Below, in pieces: positions 8,569 to 16,258 of a DNA stretch of 64,000 nt. The notes beneath the pieces were generated by a model, which searched no databases, was not told where the DNA came from, and saw only the letters and a program-made list of their open reading frames with translations. The stretch is from Emcibacter sp. SYSU 3D8 (GTDB taxonomy: Bacteria; Pseudomonadota; Alphaproteobacteria; SMXS01). Each line of letters starts with the position of its first letter. The first letter of the stretch is position 1. Position numbers and translations under genes: made by a program. The stretch lies in the NCBI RefSeq assembly GCF_039655875.1, contig NZ_JBBYXK010000005.1:124001-188000 (forward strand), given 5' to 3'.

Positions 8569-9030
8569 ATGTTGGAAGCACTGAAAGCATTGCTGGGCGC
8601 CGGCGCCCCGCCCGTCGAGCGCGAGGGCGAAGGCGCGGATATTCATATTGCGGCGGCGGTCCTGATGGTCGACGCGGCAAGCATCGATGGCGAATTCGGC
8701 GACAACGAACGCGGGATCGTTGCGGGTATTCTCAAGCGCCATTTCGGCCTCACGGACGACGCGCTGGCGAACCTGATGTCGCTCGCTGTCGGCAGGCGCG
8801 ACACCGCGTCGGACCTCAACCGCTACACGCTCACAATCAAAGACGAATTTTCCGAAGCGCAGCGCGTGGAACTCGTTGAACTGCTTTGGGAAGTGGTGTA
8901 TGCGGACGGCCAACTTCACGCCTACGAAGCAAACCTGTTGCGCCGCATCGCGGGGTTGCTCTACGTTTCCGACCGTGAACGAGGGGATGCGCGCAAGCGG
9001 GTACTTAACCGCCTGGGCGTTACAGAATAA
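8569..9030 (+). CDS. TerB-family (tellurite-resistance-type) protein
   Basis: The 153-residue all-helical cytoplasmic protein matches the TerB/DjlA N-terminal domain. It has two metal-type acidic helices, [20 protein letters not shown] and [20 protein letters not shown], the paired D-G-x-F/L...E signatures of the family. The biochemical role is unknown; despite the name most members have no proven link to tellurite. It lies 44 nt after the S4 gene and 19 nt before fdxA, so the three are probably co-transcribed. Confidence 0.82.
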   Translation: MLEALKALLGAGAPPVEREGEGADIHIAAAVLMVDAASIDGEFGDNERGIVAGILKRHFGLTDDALANLMSLAVGRRDTASDLNRYTLTIKDEFSEAQRVELVELLWEVVYADGQLHAYEANLLRRIAGLLYVSDRERGDARKRVLNRLGVTE

Positions 9031-9049
9031 AAGGCTCAAGGAGACCGCG

Positions 9050-9382
9050 ATGGCTTACGTCGTGACCGAGGCTTGCATCAAGTGCAAGTACACAGACTGC
9101 GTGGAAGTATGCCCGGTGGACTGCTTCTACGAAGGCGAGAACATGCTCGTCATCAATCCCGACGAGTGCATCGATTGCGGCGTTTGCGAGCCGGAGTGCC
9201 CGGCGGAAGCAATCGTGCCCGATACCGAGGACGGCCTCGATCAGTGGATCGAACTCAATGCCAAGTTCTCGAAGGAGTGGCCGAACCTGACCGAGAAGAA
9301 GGAGGCGCTCGACGGCGCCGACGATTTCAAGGGCGAGACGGGCAAGTTCGACAAGTATTTCACGCCCAATCCGGGCAGCTGA
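9050..9382 (+). CDS. fdxA: Seven-iron ferredoxin FdxA
   Basis: This is a cytoplasmic electron carrier with one [3Fe-4S] and one [4Fe-4S] cluster. The 110 residues include Cys9, 17 and 50 (three-iron cluster) and Cys21, 40, 43 and 46 (four-iron cluster), with extra Cys12 and Cys25, the standard FdxA pattern. The ~50-residue acidic C-terminal extension ([20 protein letters not shown]) is also typical. AAGGAG sits 7 nt before ATG 9050; a longer frame from 8876 overlaps the TerB gene and is not real. A strong terminator follows at 9437. The partner reductase is not in this window. Confidence 0.96.
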   Translation: MAYVVTEACIKCKYTDCVEVCPVDCFYEGENMLVINPDECIDCGVCEPECPAEAIVPDTEDGLDQWIELNAKFSKEWPNLTEKKEALDGADDFKGETGKFDKYFTPNPGS

Positions 9383-9436
9383 GACTGCCGCCCGGAGTGC
9401 TTCGGGCGCAGCACCGCTGACCGCTATGTTTTCTCG

Positions 9437-9473
9437 GCACCCCCGATTGCGTGAAATCGGGGGTGCATTTTTT
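9437..9473 (+). terminator. Rho-independent terminator after fdxA
   Basis: A perfect 12-bp stem, GCACCCCCGATT with AATCGGGGGTGC around a 6-nt loop, is followed by ATTTTTT. It closes the helicase-to-fdxA operon, so carD has its own promoter downstream. Confidence 0.93.
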
Positions 9474-9716
9474 ACGATTTTGTGATAATTGTCCTCTCCG
9501 CGTCGGGACACTATCGACACAAGTCGAAGCACCCTTGTCGCGGCGTTTGTCTCCCGTTTCGGTGAGAACCGGTCGTCCTACGAGACGATAGTACAGACAT
9601 CATCCGGTCAATGCGGTCGATGCCGCAGGGGGCGGGTTACATGACTGTCAACTGCTGGCAAAAGGCCAGCGCGGCCACCCGACTGGGACCCTGGAGAGAG
9701 GTTGGCGAGAGAATCC
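9474..9716. other. Intergenic region, presumed carD promoter
   Basis: This gap between the fdxA terminator and carD has no convincing small gene. It must hold the carD promoter, but I see no clear -35/-10 pair. A short frame from 9611 runs into carD out of frame and is discounted. Confidence 0.4.
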
Positions 9717-10241
9717 ATGAACATCATGACCAGCAAGAAGCCCGATCTGTCGAAGAAAAAGTTCCGCAAGGGCGAGCACATCGTCTATCCGGCGCATGGC
9801 GTCGGCCGCATCACCTCCATCGACAAGGAGACGATCGCAGGCACGGAGCTGGAACTTTATGTTATTGAATTTGATAAGGAAAAGATGACCCTCCGGGTTC
9901 CGGTCGCGAAGGTGGACCAGTTGCAGATGCGGAGTCTCGCATCGCCCGACATCATGAAGACGGCGTTGACGACGCTGCGCGGGCGGGCGCGGGTCAAGCG
10001 CACCATGTGGAGCCGCCGCGCCCAGGAATACGAAGCCAAGATCAATTCGGGCGACCCCATCTCGATCGCCGAAGTGGTGCGCGATCTGCACCGCGCGGAA
10101 GATCAGCCGGAGCAGTCCTACAGCGAGCGCCAGATCTACGAATCGGCCCTGGGACGTCTCGCCCGCGAAGTTGCGGCAGTGGAAAAGATCGACGAGCGAT
10201 CGGCCATCGAGAAACTGGAAAAGACTCTCAAGGCGGCGTAA
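9717..10241 (+). CDS. carD: CarD-family transcription regulator
   Basis: CarD proteins bind the RNA polymerase beta subunit and stabilise open promoter complexes, notably at rRNA and stress genes. The 174-residue protein has the RNA-polymerase-interaction Tudor-like domain (FRKGEHIVYPAHGVGRITSID, then a TLRVPVAKVDQL strand, residues ~20-75). A helical C-terminal domain follows (EYEAKINSGDPISIAEVVRDLHR) with the usual alphaproteobacterial helices to the end. ATG 9717 was chosen because upstream residues come only from a TTG; ATG 9726 is possible. It is isolated between two terminators, immediately upstream of rpoH, a conserved pairing. Confidence 0.95.
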   Translation: MNIMTSKKPDLSKKKFRKGEHIVYPAHGVGRITSIDKETIAGTELELYVIEFDKEKMTLRVPVAKVDQLQMRSLASPDIMKTALTTLRGRARVKRTMWSRRAQEYEAKINSGDPISIAEVVRDLHRAEDQPEQSYSERQIYESALGRLAREVAAVEKIDERSAIEKLEKTLKAA

Positions 10242-10267
10242 CGCAGGCACGCACAACGCGTTTGCAG

Positions 10268-10294
10268 AAAGGCCCGCCTCCGGCGGGCCTTTTT
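10268..10294 (+). terminator. Rho-independent terminator after carD
   Basis: The stem AGGCCCGCC / GGCGGGCCT with a TCC loop (extendable by flanking AA/TT pairs) is followed by TTTT. It lies 27 nt after the carD stop. Confidence 0.93.
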
Positions 10295-10307
10295 CGTCCG
10301 GGATCAC

Positions 10308-10341
10308 CTTAAATTGACCGCACCAATGCCCATATGATATT
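10308..10341 (+). promoter_or_regulatory. Overlapping heat-shock-type and housekeeping promoters of rpoH
   Basis: CTTAAA (10308-10313), a 15-nt gap and CCCATAT (10329-10335) resemble the sigma-32 consensus CTTGAAA ... CCCATNT. Interleaved with it, TTGACC (10314-10319), 16 nt and GATATT (10336-10341) make a sigma-70-like promoter. rpoH would then be expressed basally and amplified by its own product. Inferred from sequence only. Confidence 0.5.
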
Positions 10342-10430
10342 AGAATTAGTCCAAACTGCTCGCCACACCGTAAGAATGGTTGCCGCTTAGCCGCACCAGC
10401 GCAGGAGGGAGCGACAGTAGGAGGTCCGTT

Positions 10431-11324
10431 ATGGATCTGAGTCCACAGAGAATAGACCAGCGCCTCGTCAAGGCCGCCACGGATGCCCGCCTCCTCGGCA
10501 AGGAGGAGGAGTTCGAACTGGCGAACCGCTGGCGCCACAATCACGATCACGACGCCCTTCACCAGTTGATGGCCGCCTATCTGCGGCTTGTGATCAGCAT
10601 GGCGAGCAAGTACCGGCATTATGGCCTGCCGGCCAATGACCTTGTGCAGGAGGGCTGCCTGGGCCTGATCCAGGCCGCCGACCGGTTCGAGCCGGAACGC
10701 GATATTCGTTTCTCGACCTATGCGAGCTGGTGGATCCGGTCTGCCATCCAGGATTACGTCCTGCGCAACTGGTCCATCGTCCGCACCGGCACCACGGCGG
10801 CGCAGAAGAAGCTGTTCTTCAACCTGCGCCGGCTGCGCAGCCTGATCGGCCAGGACACCGGCAACGACAGCGCGGCGCCGATCTCGTCCGAGACCCGTCA
10901 GCGGATCGCCACCCAGCTTGGCGTGAAGCAACAGGAAGTGGATTACATGGAAGCCCGCCTGACCGGCGGCGACCAGTCGGTCAACGCGCCTATCGGCGAG
11001 GAAGGCGACAGCGAGTGGCAGGATTACCTAGCCGACGATCGCGCTGTTCCGGAAGACACGGTGATGAATGCCCACGACACGGAAATTCGTCTCGGATGGC
11101 TGAAAGAGGCCATGGAGACGCTGACCGATCGGGAAAAGCTGATCATCAAGGAACGCCGCCTTGGCGACGAGTCGGTGACCCTGGCAGTGCTGGGCGACCA
11201 GCTCGGCATCAGCAAGGAGCGGGTGCGCCAGATCGAGCACCAGGCGCTGGGCAAGCTGCGCAAGGCGCTCTTGCGCCTCGTCGGCGGCGATCCGCACCGC
11301 GTGGGTCTGATCCCGTCGACCTGA
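10431..11324 (+). CDS. rpoH: Heat-shock sigma factor RpoH (sigma-32 family)
   Basis: The 297-residue group-3 sigma factor directs RNA polymerase to chaperone and protease genes. Region 2 is clear: LVISMASKYRHYGLPANDLVQEG, then FSTYASWWIRSAIQDYVLRNW for -10 recognition. The RpoH box QKKLFFNLRR, diagnostic for sigma-32, follows. Region 4 (TLAVLGDQLGISKERVRQIE) provides the -35 helix-turn-helix. An AGGAGGT site 5 nt before ATG 10431 fixes the start; an upstream frame of 17 codons is not used. Alphaproteobacteria often have two rpoH copies; which paralogue this is cannot be told. Confidence 0.96.
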   Translation: MDLSPQRIDQRLVKAATDARLLGKEEEFELANRWRHNHDHDALHQLMAAYLRLVISMASKYRHYGLPANDLVQEGCLGLIQAADRFEPERDIRFSTYASWWIRSAIQDYVLRNWSIVRTGTTAAQKKLFFNLRRLRSLIGQDTGNDSAAPISSETRQRIATQLGVKQQEVDYMEARLTGGDQSVNAPIGEEGDSEWQDYLADDRAVPEDTVMNAHDTEIRLGWLKEAMETLTDREKLIIKERRLGDESVTLAVLGDQLGISKERVRQIEHQALGKLRKALLRLVGGDPHRVGLIPST

Positions 11325-11342
11325 CGCGGCCGCGCAACACGA

Positions 11343-12179
11343 TCAAGGGGAGGGTTCGCGCCCTCCCCTTTTCTTTGGCGGCATGGGTTCGTGCCCCGGC
11401 AATTCGAGCTGTTCCGGATGGCTCAGTTCGATCATGGGGCCGTTGTAATTCTTGATCCAGCCCCGCACACGAACCGTTCGGCCCTTCAATGCCGCCGCAT
11501 CCAGGCCTTGCCGCGCAAGCATGGTCCGCACCCGCGCCGGCACAAGCACCGTGAAATCGGTTTTCCAGTCCGGGCCGAAGTTCAGATAAACCCGGTTCTT
11601 CACGGCTGCGGCATCCAGCACCGTGCCCTCGACGATCTGGAAGGTATTCACCACGCGATGAGCGCGCTCTGGCGTGACGATCGAATAATAGGGATGTCCC
11701 CAGATGCCGCGCCTTGCGGCACGGGCATTGCGCTCAAGCGCCAGCATCTCGGCGGCAAGCGCGCGGTTGTCGGAAAACGTGTAAACCCTGGCCCAGCCCG
11801 ACCGCAGCATCTCGCCTTGCACCCACAGGCCATCGTCGCGCTCGAGATGGGCGAGGGTCCTGCCCCAGCGATCGATGGGTTTGGCGGTTGGGCGCACGGT
11901 CAGCGTATGGTCCAGCACGATCCGCTCGAGTGCACGCCTCGATTCCCTTGCCAGTGGCCATTCCTTGAAGTGAGGACGATCCAGGGGAAGTTTGGGCGCC
12001 TGGATGCCGACCAGCCGGACGACAACCTTGTCGGCCAGAACGAGCGTGTCACCGTCGGTCACTTCGGCGACCTTTGCCGTCCCGGATGACCGCGGCGCAT
12101 GGCCCGGCAGCGCGGCAAAGGCCCACGCTGACAAGGGCAGCAACGCCAGAACGGCAATGACATATGACCGGAATTTCAT
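11343..12179 (-). CDS. Exported thermonuclease (SNase-like) domain protein
   Basis: The 278-residue protein begins with a signal peptide (basic MKFRS, hydrophobic core, AFA/ALP region). An OB-fold nuclease domain follows, with TDGDT at 41-45 (calcium-binding aspartates), RLVGIQAP at 55-62 and the downstream RESRRALERIVL and GWARVY...ALERNARAARRGIW segments. A C-terminal part of about 110 residues (VVNTFQIVEGTVLDAAAVKNRVYLNFG...) is a second OB-like module seen in longer members. It probably degrades extracytoplasmic DNA or RNA. It is the second gene after a tiny membrane-peptide ORF, and its last residues lie in the rpoH terminator. Confidence 0.87.
   Translation of the reverse strand: MKFRSYVIAVLALLPLSAWAFAALPGHAPRSSGTAKVAEVTDGDTLVLADKVVVRLVGIQAPKLPLDRPHFKEWPLARESRRALERIVLDHTLTVRPTAKPIDRWGRTLAHLERDDGLWVQGEMLRSGWARVYTFSDNRALAAEMLALERNARAARRGIWGHPYYSIVTPERAHRVVNTFQIVEGTVLDAAAVKNRVYLNFGPDWKTDFTVLVPARVRTMLARQGLDAAALKGRTVRVRGWIKNYNGPMIELSHPEQLELPGHEPMPPKKRGGREPSP
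11345..11376. terminator. Bidirectional terminator shared by rpoH and the nuclease gene
   Basis: The stem AAGGGGAGGG / CCCTCCCCTT with TTCGCG loop is followed by TTCTTT on the plus strand. The convergent nuclease stop codon (11343-11345) touches its left edge, so the hairpin also encodes the nuclease C-terminus. Confidence 0.88.
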
Positions 12180-12210
12180 GGCGGCAGCGTATCACCGCGT
12201 CGCCGGATCG

Positions 12211-12309
12211 TCAGGCGAAGACCGCACCCAGGACCAGATAGGCCAGGACGAGGACGACCAAGACGGGAAGCACGAGCCCCCGCAAGAGAGAAAACACTGC
12301 CGAGTCCAT
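12211..12309 (-). CDS. 32-residue single-pass membrane micropeptide
   Basis: A short frame encodes MDSAVFSLLRGLVLPVLVVL and a further hydrophobic stretch ending LVLGAVFA. It has one transmembrane helix and almost no soluble part. A GAGGA ribosome site lies 5 nt before the ATG, strong support for such a short gene. It ends 31 nt before the nuclease start, so the two probably share a transcript. No family is recognised; a role as leader peptide or membrane regulator is speculation. Confidence 0.55.
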   Translation of the reverse strand: MDSAVFSLLRGLVLPVLVVLVLAYLVLGAVFA

Positions 12310-12554
12310 TTTTCCTCAACCCCCAAGGGCCATCTCATAGCGGATCGCCCTTATATTCTGGATAGCCGCCGAGTTCGGCAACATTAAGGCGTATTTGCGC
12401 CGTGGCCGGTCTCCACTGCCCGATATGAGCCCCGCCCCGGAGAGGGCATTCGTCGGTGGCGCGACTTTGGGAATCCATGAGCCTGTCGCCGCAACGATCA
12501 CGTGGTCACTCGAGGCTTTAGCGGCAGCGAAAATTCCGCTATCACTCTCGGCGG
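12310..12554. other. Intergenic region upstream of tRNA-Arg
   Basis: No gene is supported. A minus-strand TATAAG at about 12350 might be a -10 element for the micropeptide gene, without a well-spaced -35. Frames crossing the tRNA are discounted. Confidence 0.35.
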
Positions 12555-12631
12555 GCGCCCGTAGCTCAGCAGGATAGAGCACAGGATTCCTAATCCTGGG
12601 GTCGTGAGTTCGAATCTCGCCGGGCGCGCCA
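12555..12631 (+). tRNA. tRNA-Arg (anticodon CCT)
   Basis: A full cloverleaf of 77 nt with encoded CCA. Acceptor GCGCCCG pairs with CGGGCGC; D-arm GCTC/GAGC; anticodon stem CAGGA/TCCTG around loop TTCCTAA, giving anticodon CCT, which reads AGG; T-arm GTGAG-TTCGAAT-CTCGC. Discriminator base is G. No integrase gene or flanking attachment repeat was found beside it. Confidence 0.97.
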
Positions 12632-12735
12632 TCACACCGGAAACAAATTTTCAGACAGCCGGGAACCACTTCCTGTGACACCCGTTGTCTGGTTGTGGCA
12701 TCGGCGATTGCCCTCGAAGGTGCCTTGTGGAACCA

Positions 12736-12765
12736 GCCCCGCCGGAGCCCCCCGCCCGGCGGGGC
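12736..12765. repeat. GC-rich hairpin downstream of tRNA-Arg
   Basis: GCCCCGCCGG pairs with CCGGCGGGGC over a 10-nt loop. There is no T-run on either side, so it is not a classic terminator. It could stabilise or end the tRNA precursor. Confidence 0.4.
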
Positions 12766-12804
12766 ACACATTTGGGGACCACCGCGCCGCCGGCATTGTA
12801 CCGG

Positions 12805-12990
12805 CTAACTGCCGCCGCCGGTCTCGTCGAGAATTGCGTCCACCCGTGACCACTGATGGCTGGCGTGGCATTCGGGGCAAGGGACCGACTGGGTACCGAA
12901 GCGGTACGATTCGAAGGTTTCCCAGTTGAGGTTTACGCCGGTGTAGATTTGCTTCCCCGTATTGGGACACTTGATCATCACTCTGGGCAT
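12805..12990 (-). CDS. Small zinc-ribbon-like hypothetical protein
   Basis: The 61-residue protein starts MPRVMIKCPNTGKQIYTGVN and carries a later CPECHASHQW pair, together a plausible four-cysteine/histidine zinc ribbon (Cys8, then Cys-x2-Cys). Similar short CPxTGKxIxTG proteins are common hypotheticals in alphaproteobacteria. AGGAG lies 6 nt before the ATG; the frame is open further upstream but those residues have no ribosome site and unlikely composition. The function is unknown. Confidence 0.72.
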   Translation of the reverse strand: MPRVMIKCPNTGKQIYTGVNLNWETFESYRFGTQSVPCPECHASHQWSRVDAILDETGGGS

Positions 12991-13167
12991 GGCTTGCTCC
13001 TCTTTGTCGAACGGCGCTCCGCCACCGCGGATCATAGCACGATCACCCGCCCATGGCCGCCCGTTGTCGGGATGTTCGCACGATCCCGGGTCAATCGGGT
13101 GCCATCGGAGAAACCATTTACCGTCCGCCGAGTTGAGTAAGGCAGGAGCAGAAAGGCTGGCGACTCG

Positions 13168-13326
13168 ATGAGCAACAAGATCTCGAGAGAGGACAAGGAC
13201 ACCCTGTATCGGCTCAGACCGAACGACGAGGACCTGATCCGCAATCTGCATGTGCTTTATGACGGCATCCGCGTCGAGCCCATGCCCGAATATCTTCAGG
13301 AACTACTGGACCAGCTGCCGAAATAG
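13168..13326 (+). CDS. NepR-like anti-sigma factor peptide
   Basis: The 52-residue product has a C-terminal helix pair LIRNLHVLYDGIRVEPMPEY followed by LQELLDQLPK. This matches the NepR core LRxxYxxxxxEPxPxxxxxLL. NepR is the anti-sigma factor that holds EcfG inactive until the phosphorylated response regulator PhyR sequesters it. Normally nepR, ecfG and phyR sit together; here neither partner adjoins, so this is an orphan or paralogous NepR. The ribosome site is weak and the start rests on the ATG alone. The frame is short but its composition and motif argue for a real gene. Confidence 0.66.
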   Translation: MSNKISREDKDTLYRLRPNDEDLIRNLHVLYDGIRVEPMPEYLQELLDQLPK

Positions 13327-13499
13327 CGGCCACAAGTGCTGCATTACCGCCGATTCCGAGGCCTCTTCCCCTTGCCTGAACGGCGCGTCGGCAGCCGGTA
13401 AGTGAGCGCAAAAACGATCCCCTCGTGCCGCATTACGGTTTCCTTCGACAGCGTGCATCCTATAACAACACTCGGAACACCATCTCGCCGAGGACCAGT

Positions 13500-14321
13500 A
13501 TGACAATCCGCCGATTCTCAATTCCCCTGCTGGGCATGGCGGCCTTGTTGGCCGTATCCGGCCCCGCCGCTGCCTGGTCGCCCGAAGGCCATCAGGTCAT
13601 CGGGCGCATGGCGGCGCTTTATCTCACAAAGAGCGCCAAGGCCGAAGTCGAGGCGCTGCTGGGCGGCGACGCAGCGGATGCCATGGAGCGGGCCTCGACC
13701 TGGGCCGACGATATCGTGGCACAGCGGCCGGACACCCTGGCGTGGCATTTTGTCGACATTCCCCTGGACGAGGGCAAATACAACCCAGAACGCGACTGCC
13801 CCGGCGGGAATTGTGCGGTGGCGCGGATGACGGCCGACATGAAGCTTCTGGCCGACAAGACCCAGCCAAAGGAACAGCGCGCCGAAGCCCTGAAATACCT
13901 GATCAACCTGATGGGCGAAATCCACCAGCCGCTGCGGGTGGTGGACGACGGTCACGACCATGGCCGCGACATCAAGGTCCAGTTCGGCGACAAGCGCACC
14001 AATCTGTTCGACGTCTGGGAAACCGACGTGCCAAAGGGACTTCAGGGGACAACCCAGCAGATCGTCAGCCGACTCCGCGGCAAGATCACGCCCGAGCACC
14101 GCAAGTTCTGGGCCTATGGGACCTTTATCAAGTGGACCGAGGAATCCGCCGGCCAGGCCCGGGTCAACATCCATGACGACCTGTACGGCGCCGCGCGCTT
14201 GTCGAACGAGGAATTGCTGGTGAGCCTGGAATACCCCGACGTCAAGCGCAGGCTGGCATCCGAATTGATCTCGCGGGCCGCCGTGCGCCTTGCGGCAGCG
14301 CTCAATTTTGCGCTGAAATAG
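13500..14321 (+). CDS. Exported S1/P1-type nuclease
   Basis: The 273-residue protein has a cleavable signal peptide ending AAA|W, leaving Trp26 as the mature N-terminus, the zinc ligand typical of the S1/P1 family. WSPEGHQVIGRMA (His31), WHFVDIP, then HQPLRVVDDGHDHGRD supply the other ligands of the three-zinc site. Such enzymes cut single-stranded DNA and RNA and can release 3'-phosphate in the periplasm. A GAGG site precedes ATG 13500. With the SNase-like protein this is the second secreted nuclease in 3 kb, suggesting nucleic-acid scavenging. Confidence 0.92.
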   Translation: MTIRRFSIPLLGMAALLAVSGPAAAWSPEGHQVIGRMAALYLTKSAKAEVEALLGGDAADAMERASTWADDIVAQRPDTLAWHFVDIPLDEGKYNPERDCPGGNCAVARMTADMKLLADKTQPKEQRAEALKYLINLMGEIHQPLRVVDDGHDHGRDIKVQFGDKRTNLFDVWETDVPKGLQGTTQQIVSRLRGKITPEHRKFWAYGTFIKWTEESAGQARVNIHDDLYGAARLSNEELLVSLEYPDVKRRLASELISRAAVRLAAALNFALK

Positions 14322-14322
14322 A

Positions 14323-14769
14323 TCAGCGCGACGCCGTGCGCTCTTCATCCCAGCAGCGCTGCATCAGGTAGTAGCTGAACGAGGCCGACCAGCCCAGCAG
14401 CAGCAGGCCGTTGATCGGCTCGATGCTGGCCAGCAGCCGCAGCGGACCGATGGGATAGATGTCGCCCAGCCCCAGTGTCGTGAAGGTCTCTGCGGAAAAG
14501 TAGAAATAGCTGAGCGGCTCGAACACATGGGAGCCGGCAAAGCTGCCGATATCGATCCATTTGTCGGCAAACCAGTACGCGATCGCGTAGAGCCCGATCT
14601 CCAGCAGGTGAATCCAGAAAACGATGAGGATGGCCGCGAGGATCTTGCGCCGCCCGGATCCCGACATCCCCAGGATGTACCGGTAGGTCAGGCGAAGTCC
14701 CTCATAATGCATTGCGGTGGTGGTCACGACCAGCACCAGCGCCGTCACGATCGCATAGAGAATGCCCAA
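14323..14769 (-). CDS. Two-TM potassium-channel-like membrane protein
   Basis: The 148-residue membrane protein has hydrophobic segments at about 3-20, 44-66 and 112-133. A re-entrant pore loop reads FSAETFTTLGLGDIYPIGPL. The selectivity filter TLGLGD (98-103) matches canonical TVGYGD except Leu for Tyr. It belongs to the Ion_trans_2 family and probably forms a tetrameric cation channel. No RCK/TrkA domain is attached. The Tyr-to-Leu change may alter selectivity. It converges with the S1/P1 nuclease gene, one base apart. Confidence 0.82.
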   Translation of the reverse strand: MGILYAIVTALVLVVTTTAMHYEGLRLTYRYILGMSGSGRRKILAAILIVFWIHLLEIGLYAIAYWFADKWIDIGSFAGSHVFEPLSYFYFSAETFTTLGLGDIYPIGPLRLLASIEPINGLLLLGWSASFSYYLMQRCWDEERTASR

Positions 14770-14829
14770 TGGGCCGTCCTTCCGGTGCCGCCACCATTGG
14801 AGAGAAGAGTCTGGGCGGAAGAGCGGCCG

Positions 14830-15240
14830 TCAACCGCCGCTGGGGAACCGCTCGAACGCGGGCAGACCCTCGGGAATGCTGTGGAAAGGCTGCTTGTCGA
14901 TGGTAAAAATCGCCATTTCCGGACCGCCGAACAATTTCGGGTCGTCGAACGTGCCCACTTTCAGGATGACCCCGTCGAAGCCCTTGGCGCGGGTGAGGAT
15001 GTGGGTGCCGCAGTTGGGACAGAACTCGCGCGTTACCGGGCGCGGCAGATCGCTCCGGGCGAACTGTTTCGGCTCGCCTTTGGTGTAGGCAAATCCGGCG
15101 AGCGGCATGGCGACGATGACGTTGGGCGAGCCGCCCGAAATGTACTGGCATTCCCGGCAATGGCACTGCGCCTTCATCATGGGATCGCCCTCGGCCACAT
15201 AGCGCAGCCCGCCGCAATAACATCCGCCTTCGATCTTCAT
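14830..15240 (-). CDS. GFA-family zinc protein
   Basis: The 136-residue protein has the glutathione-dependent formaldehyde-activating (GFA) fold. GGCYCGGLRY and AQCHCRECQ give the first cysteine clusters and EFCPNCGTHI the CxxC pair, together binding two zincs. Many members are not formaldehyde enzymes and the substrate is unknown. GGGAGGGAACCC precedes the ATG. It lies 60 nt upstream of the channel gene on the same strand, but no functional link is evident. Confidence 0.9.
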   Translation of the reverse strand: MKIEGGCYCGGLRYVAEGDPMMKAQCHCRECQYISGGSPNVIVAMPLAGFAYTKGEPKQFARSDLPRPVTREFCPNCGTHILTRAKGFDGVILKVGTFDDPKLFGGPEMAIFTIDKQPFHSIPEGLPAFERFPSGG

Positions 15241-15472
15241 GGGTTCCCTCCCCTGGTTCGCAAGCGAGTCTAGCCCGCTCCGCCGCGAATTTCCATGCAG
15301 CGGATCAGATCATGGTTGATGGATCCGGCGTGGATTGCGCCGCAGCAGGCCGGAGCTGCCCTTCCGGGGCTCTTGAACACCCGCACAAACGGCCCGCGAC
15401 GAAGAAAGCAACCTTGCTTATTCCTGTTCGCCGCGACAGGCTACCGCTTCACGAAACTGGGGAGTACGTGGG

Positions 15473-16258
15473 ATGGGACAGCTTGACGGCAAGGTGGCGA
15501 TCGTCACCGGCGCTGGGCGCGGCATCGGCAAGGCGACGGCGATTACCTATGCGAAAGAGGGCGCCAAGGTCGTTGTCGCGTCGCGGACGCAGGCGACGCT
15601 GGACGGCGTGGTGAAGCAGATCACCGACGCAGGCGGCACGGCCATCGGCATCACCTGTGACGTGGGCCACAAGGACCAGATATTCGCCATGGTCGACAAG
15701 GCGGTGAAGGCATTCGGTCCTGTCGATATCCTGGTGAACAACGCGCAAGGCTTCGGCACCGAGGCCAACCCGCAGAAATCGACCGTGTTCGTGTCGGTGC
15801 AGGACACCGACGACGTGGAACTGGAATACACCTTCCGCACCGGTGCGCTGGCGAGCCTGTGGGCCATGCAGGCCGTCTATCCGCACATGAAGGGCCGCGG
15901 CGGCAAGATCATCAATTTCGCCTCGGCCGCCGGCATGACCGGCGACCCCGGCAACACCTCCTACAACATCGCCAAGGAGGCCATCCGCGTCATCACCCGG
16001 ACGGCGGCACGCGAATGGGGACCGGACGGCATCCAGATCAACACGGTAAACCCGTTCCTGCGCACCGACGCCTGGGAGAACTGGGAAAAGGCCCGGCCCG
16101 AAGACGTGAAGAAATACGCGGAATCGGTGCCGCTGAAGCGGCTGGGCGATCCCATGAAGGACGGCGGGCCGCTGATGGTGTTCATCGCCAGCGACGCCAA
16201 TTCCTACATGACCGGCCACGACTTCAACCTGGACGGCGGCTGGGAGATTCACGCATGA
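15473..16258 (+). CDS. Short-chain dehydrogenase/reductase (classical SDR)
   Basis: This 261-residue NAD(P)-dependent oxidoreductase has the Rossmann motif TGAGRGIG (12-19), NNAQG near 89, and catalytic Ser151, Tyr164 and Lys168 (SYNIAK). The C-terminal DFNLDGGW is typical of the family. NNAQG replaces the usual NNAG. Its stop overlaps the start of the next NTF2-like gene (ATGA), so the two are translationally coupled. This suggests a shared pathway for a hydrophobic alcohol or ketone, perhaps a steroid-like or fatty compound. Confidence 0.92.
   Translation: MGQLDGKVAIVTGAGRGIGKATAITYAKEGAKVVVASRTQATLDGVVKQITDAGGTAIGITCDVGHKDQIFAMVDKAVKAFGPVDILVNNAQGFGTEANPQKSTVFVSVQDTDDVELEYTFRTGALASLWAMQAVYPHMKGRGGKIINFASAAGMTGDPGNTSYNIAKEAIRVITRTAAREWGPDGIQINTVNPFLRTDAWENWEKARPEDVKKYAESVPLKRLGDPMKDGGPLMVFIASDANSYMTGHDFNLDGGWEIHA

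Noticed and set aside
12555-12631. Genomic-island insertion at the tRNA-Arg
   Set aside because: No integrase, no duplicated tRNA 3' end and no compositional break beside the gene.
12316-12771. A 151-residue minus-strand open frame covering the tRNA gene, containing GAPGEIRTHDPRIRNP
   Set aside because: This phrase is the well-known spurious translation of the antisense strand of a tRNA gene; no ribosome site and the tRNA is intact.
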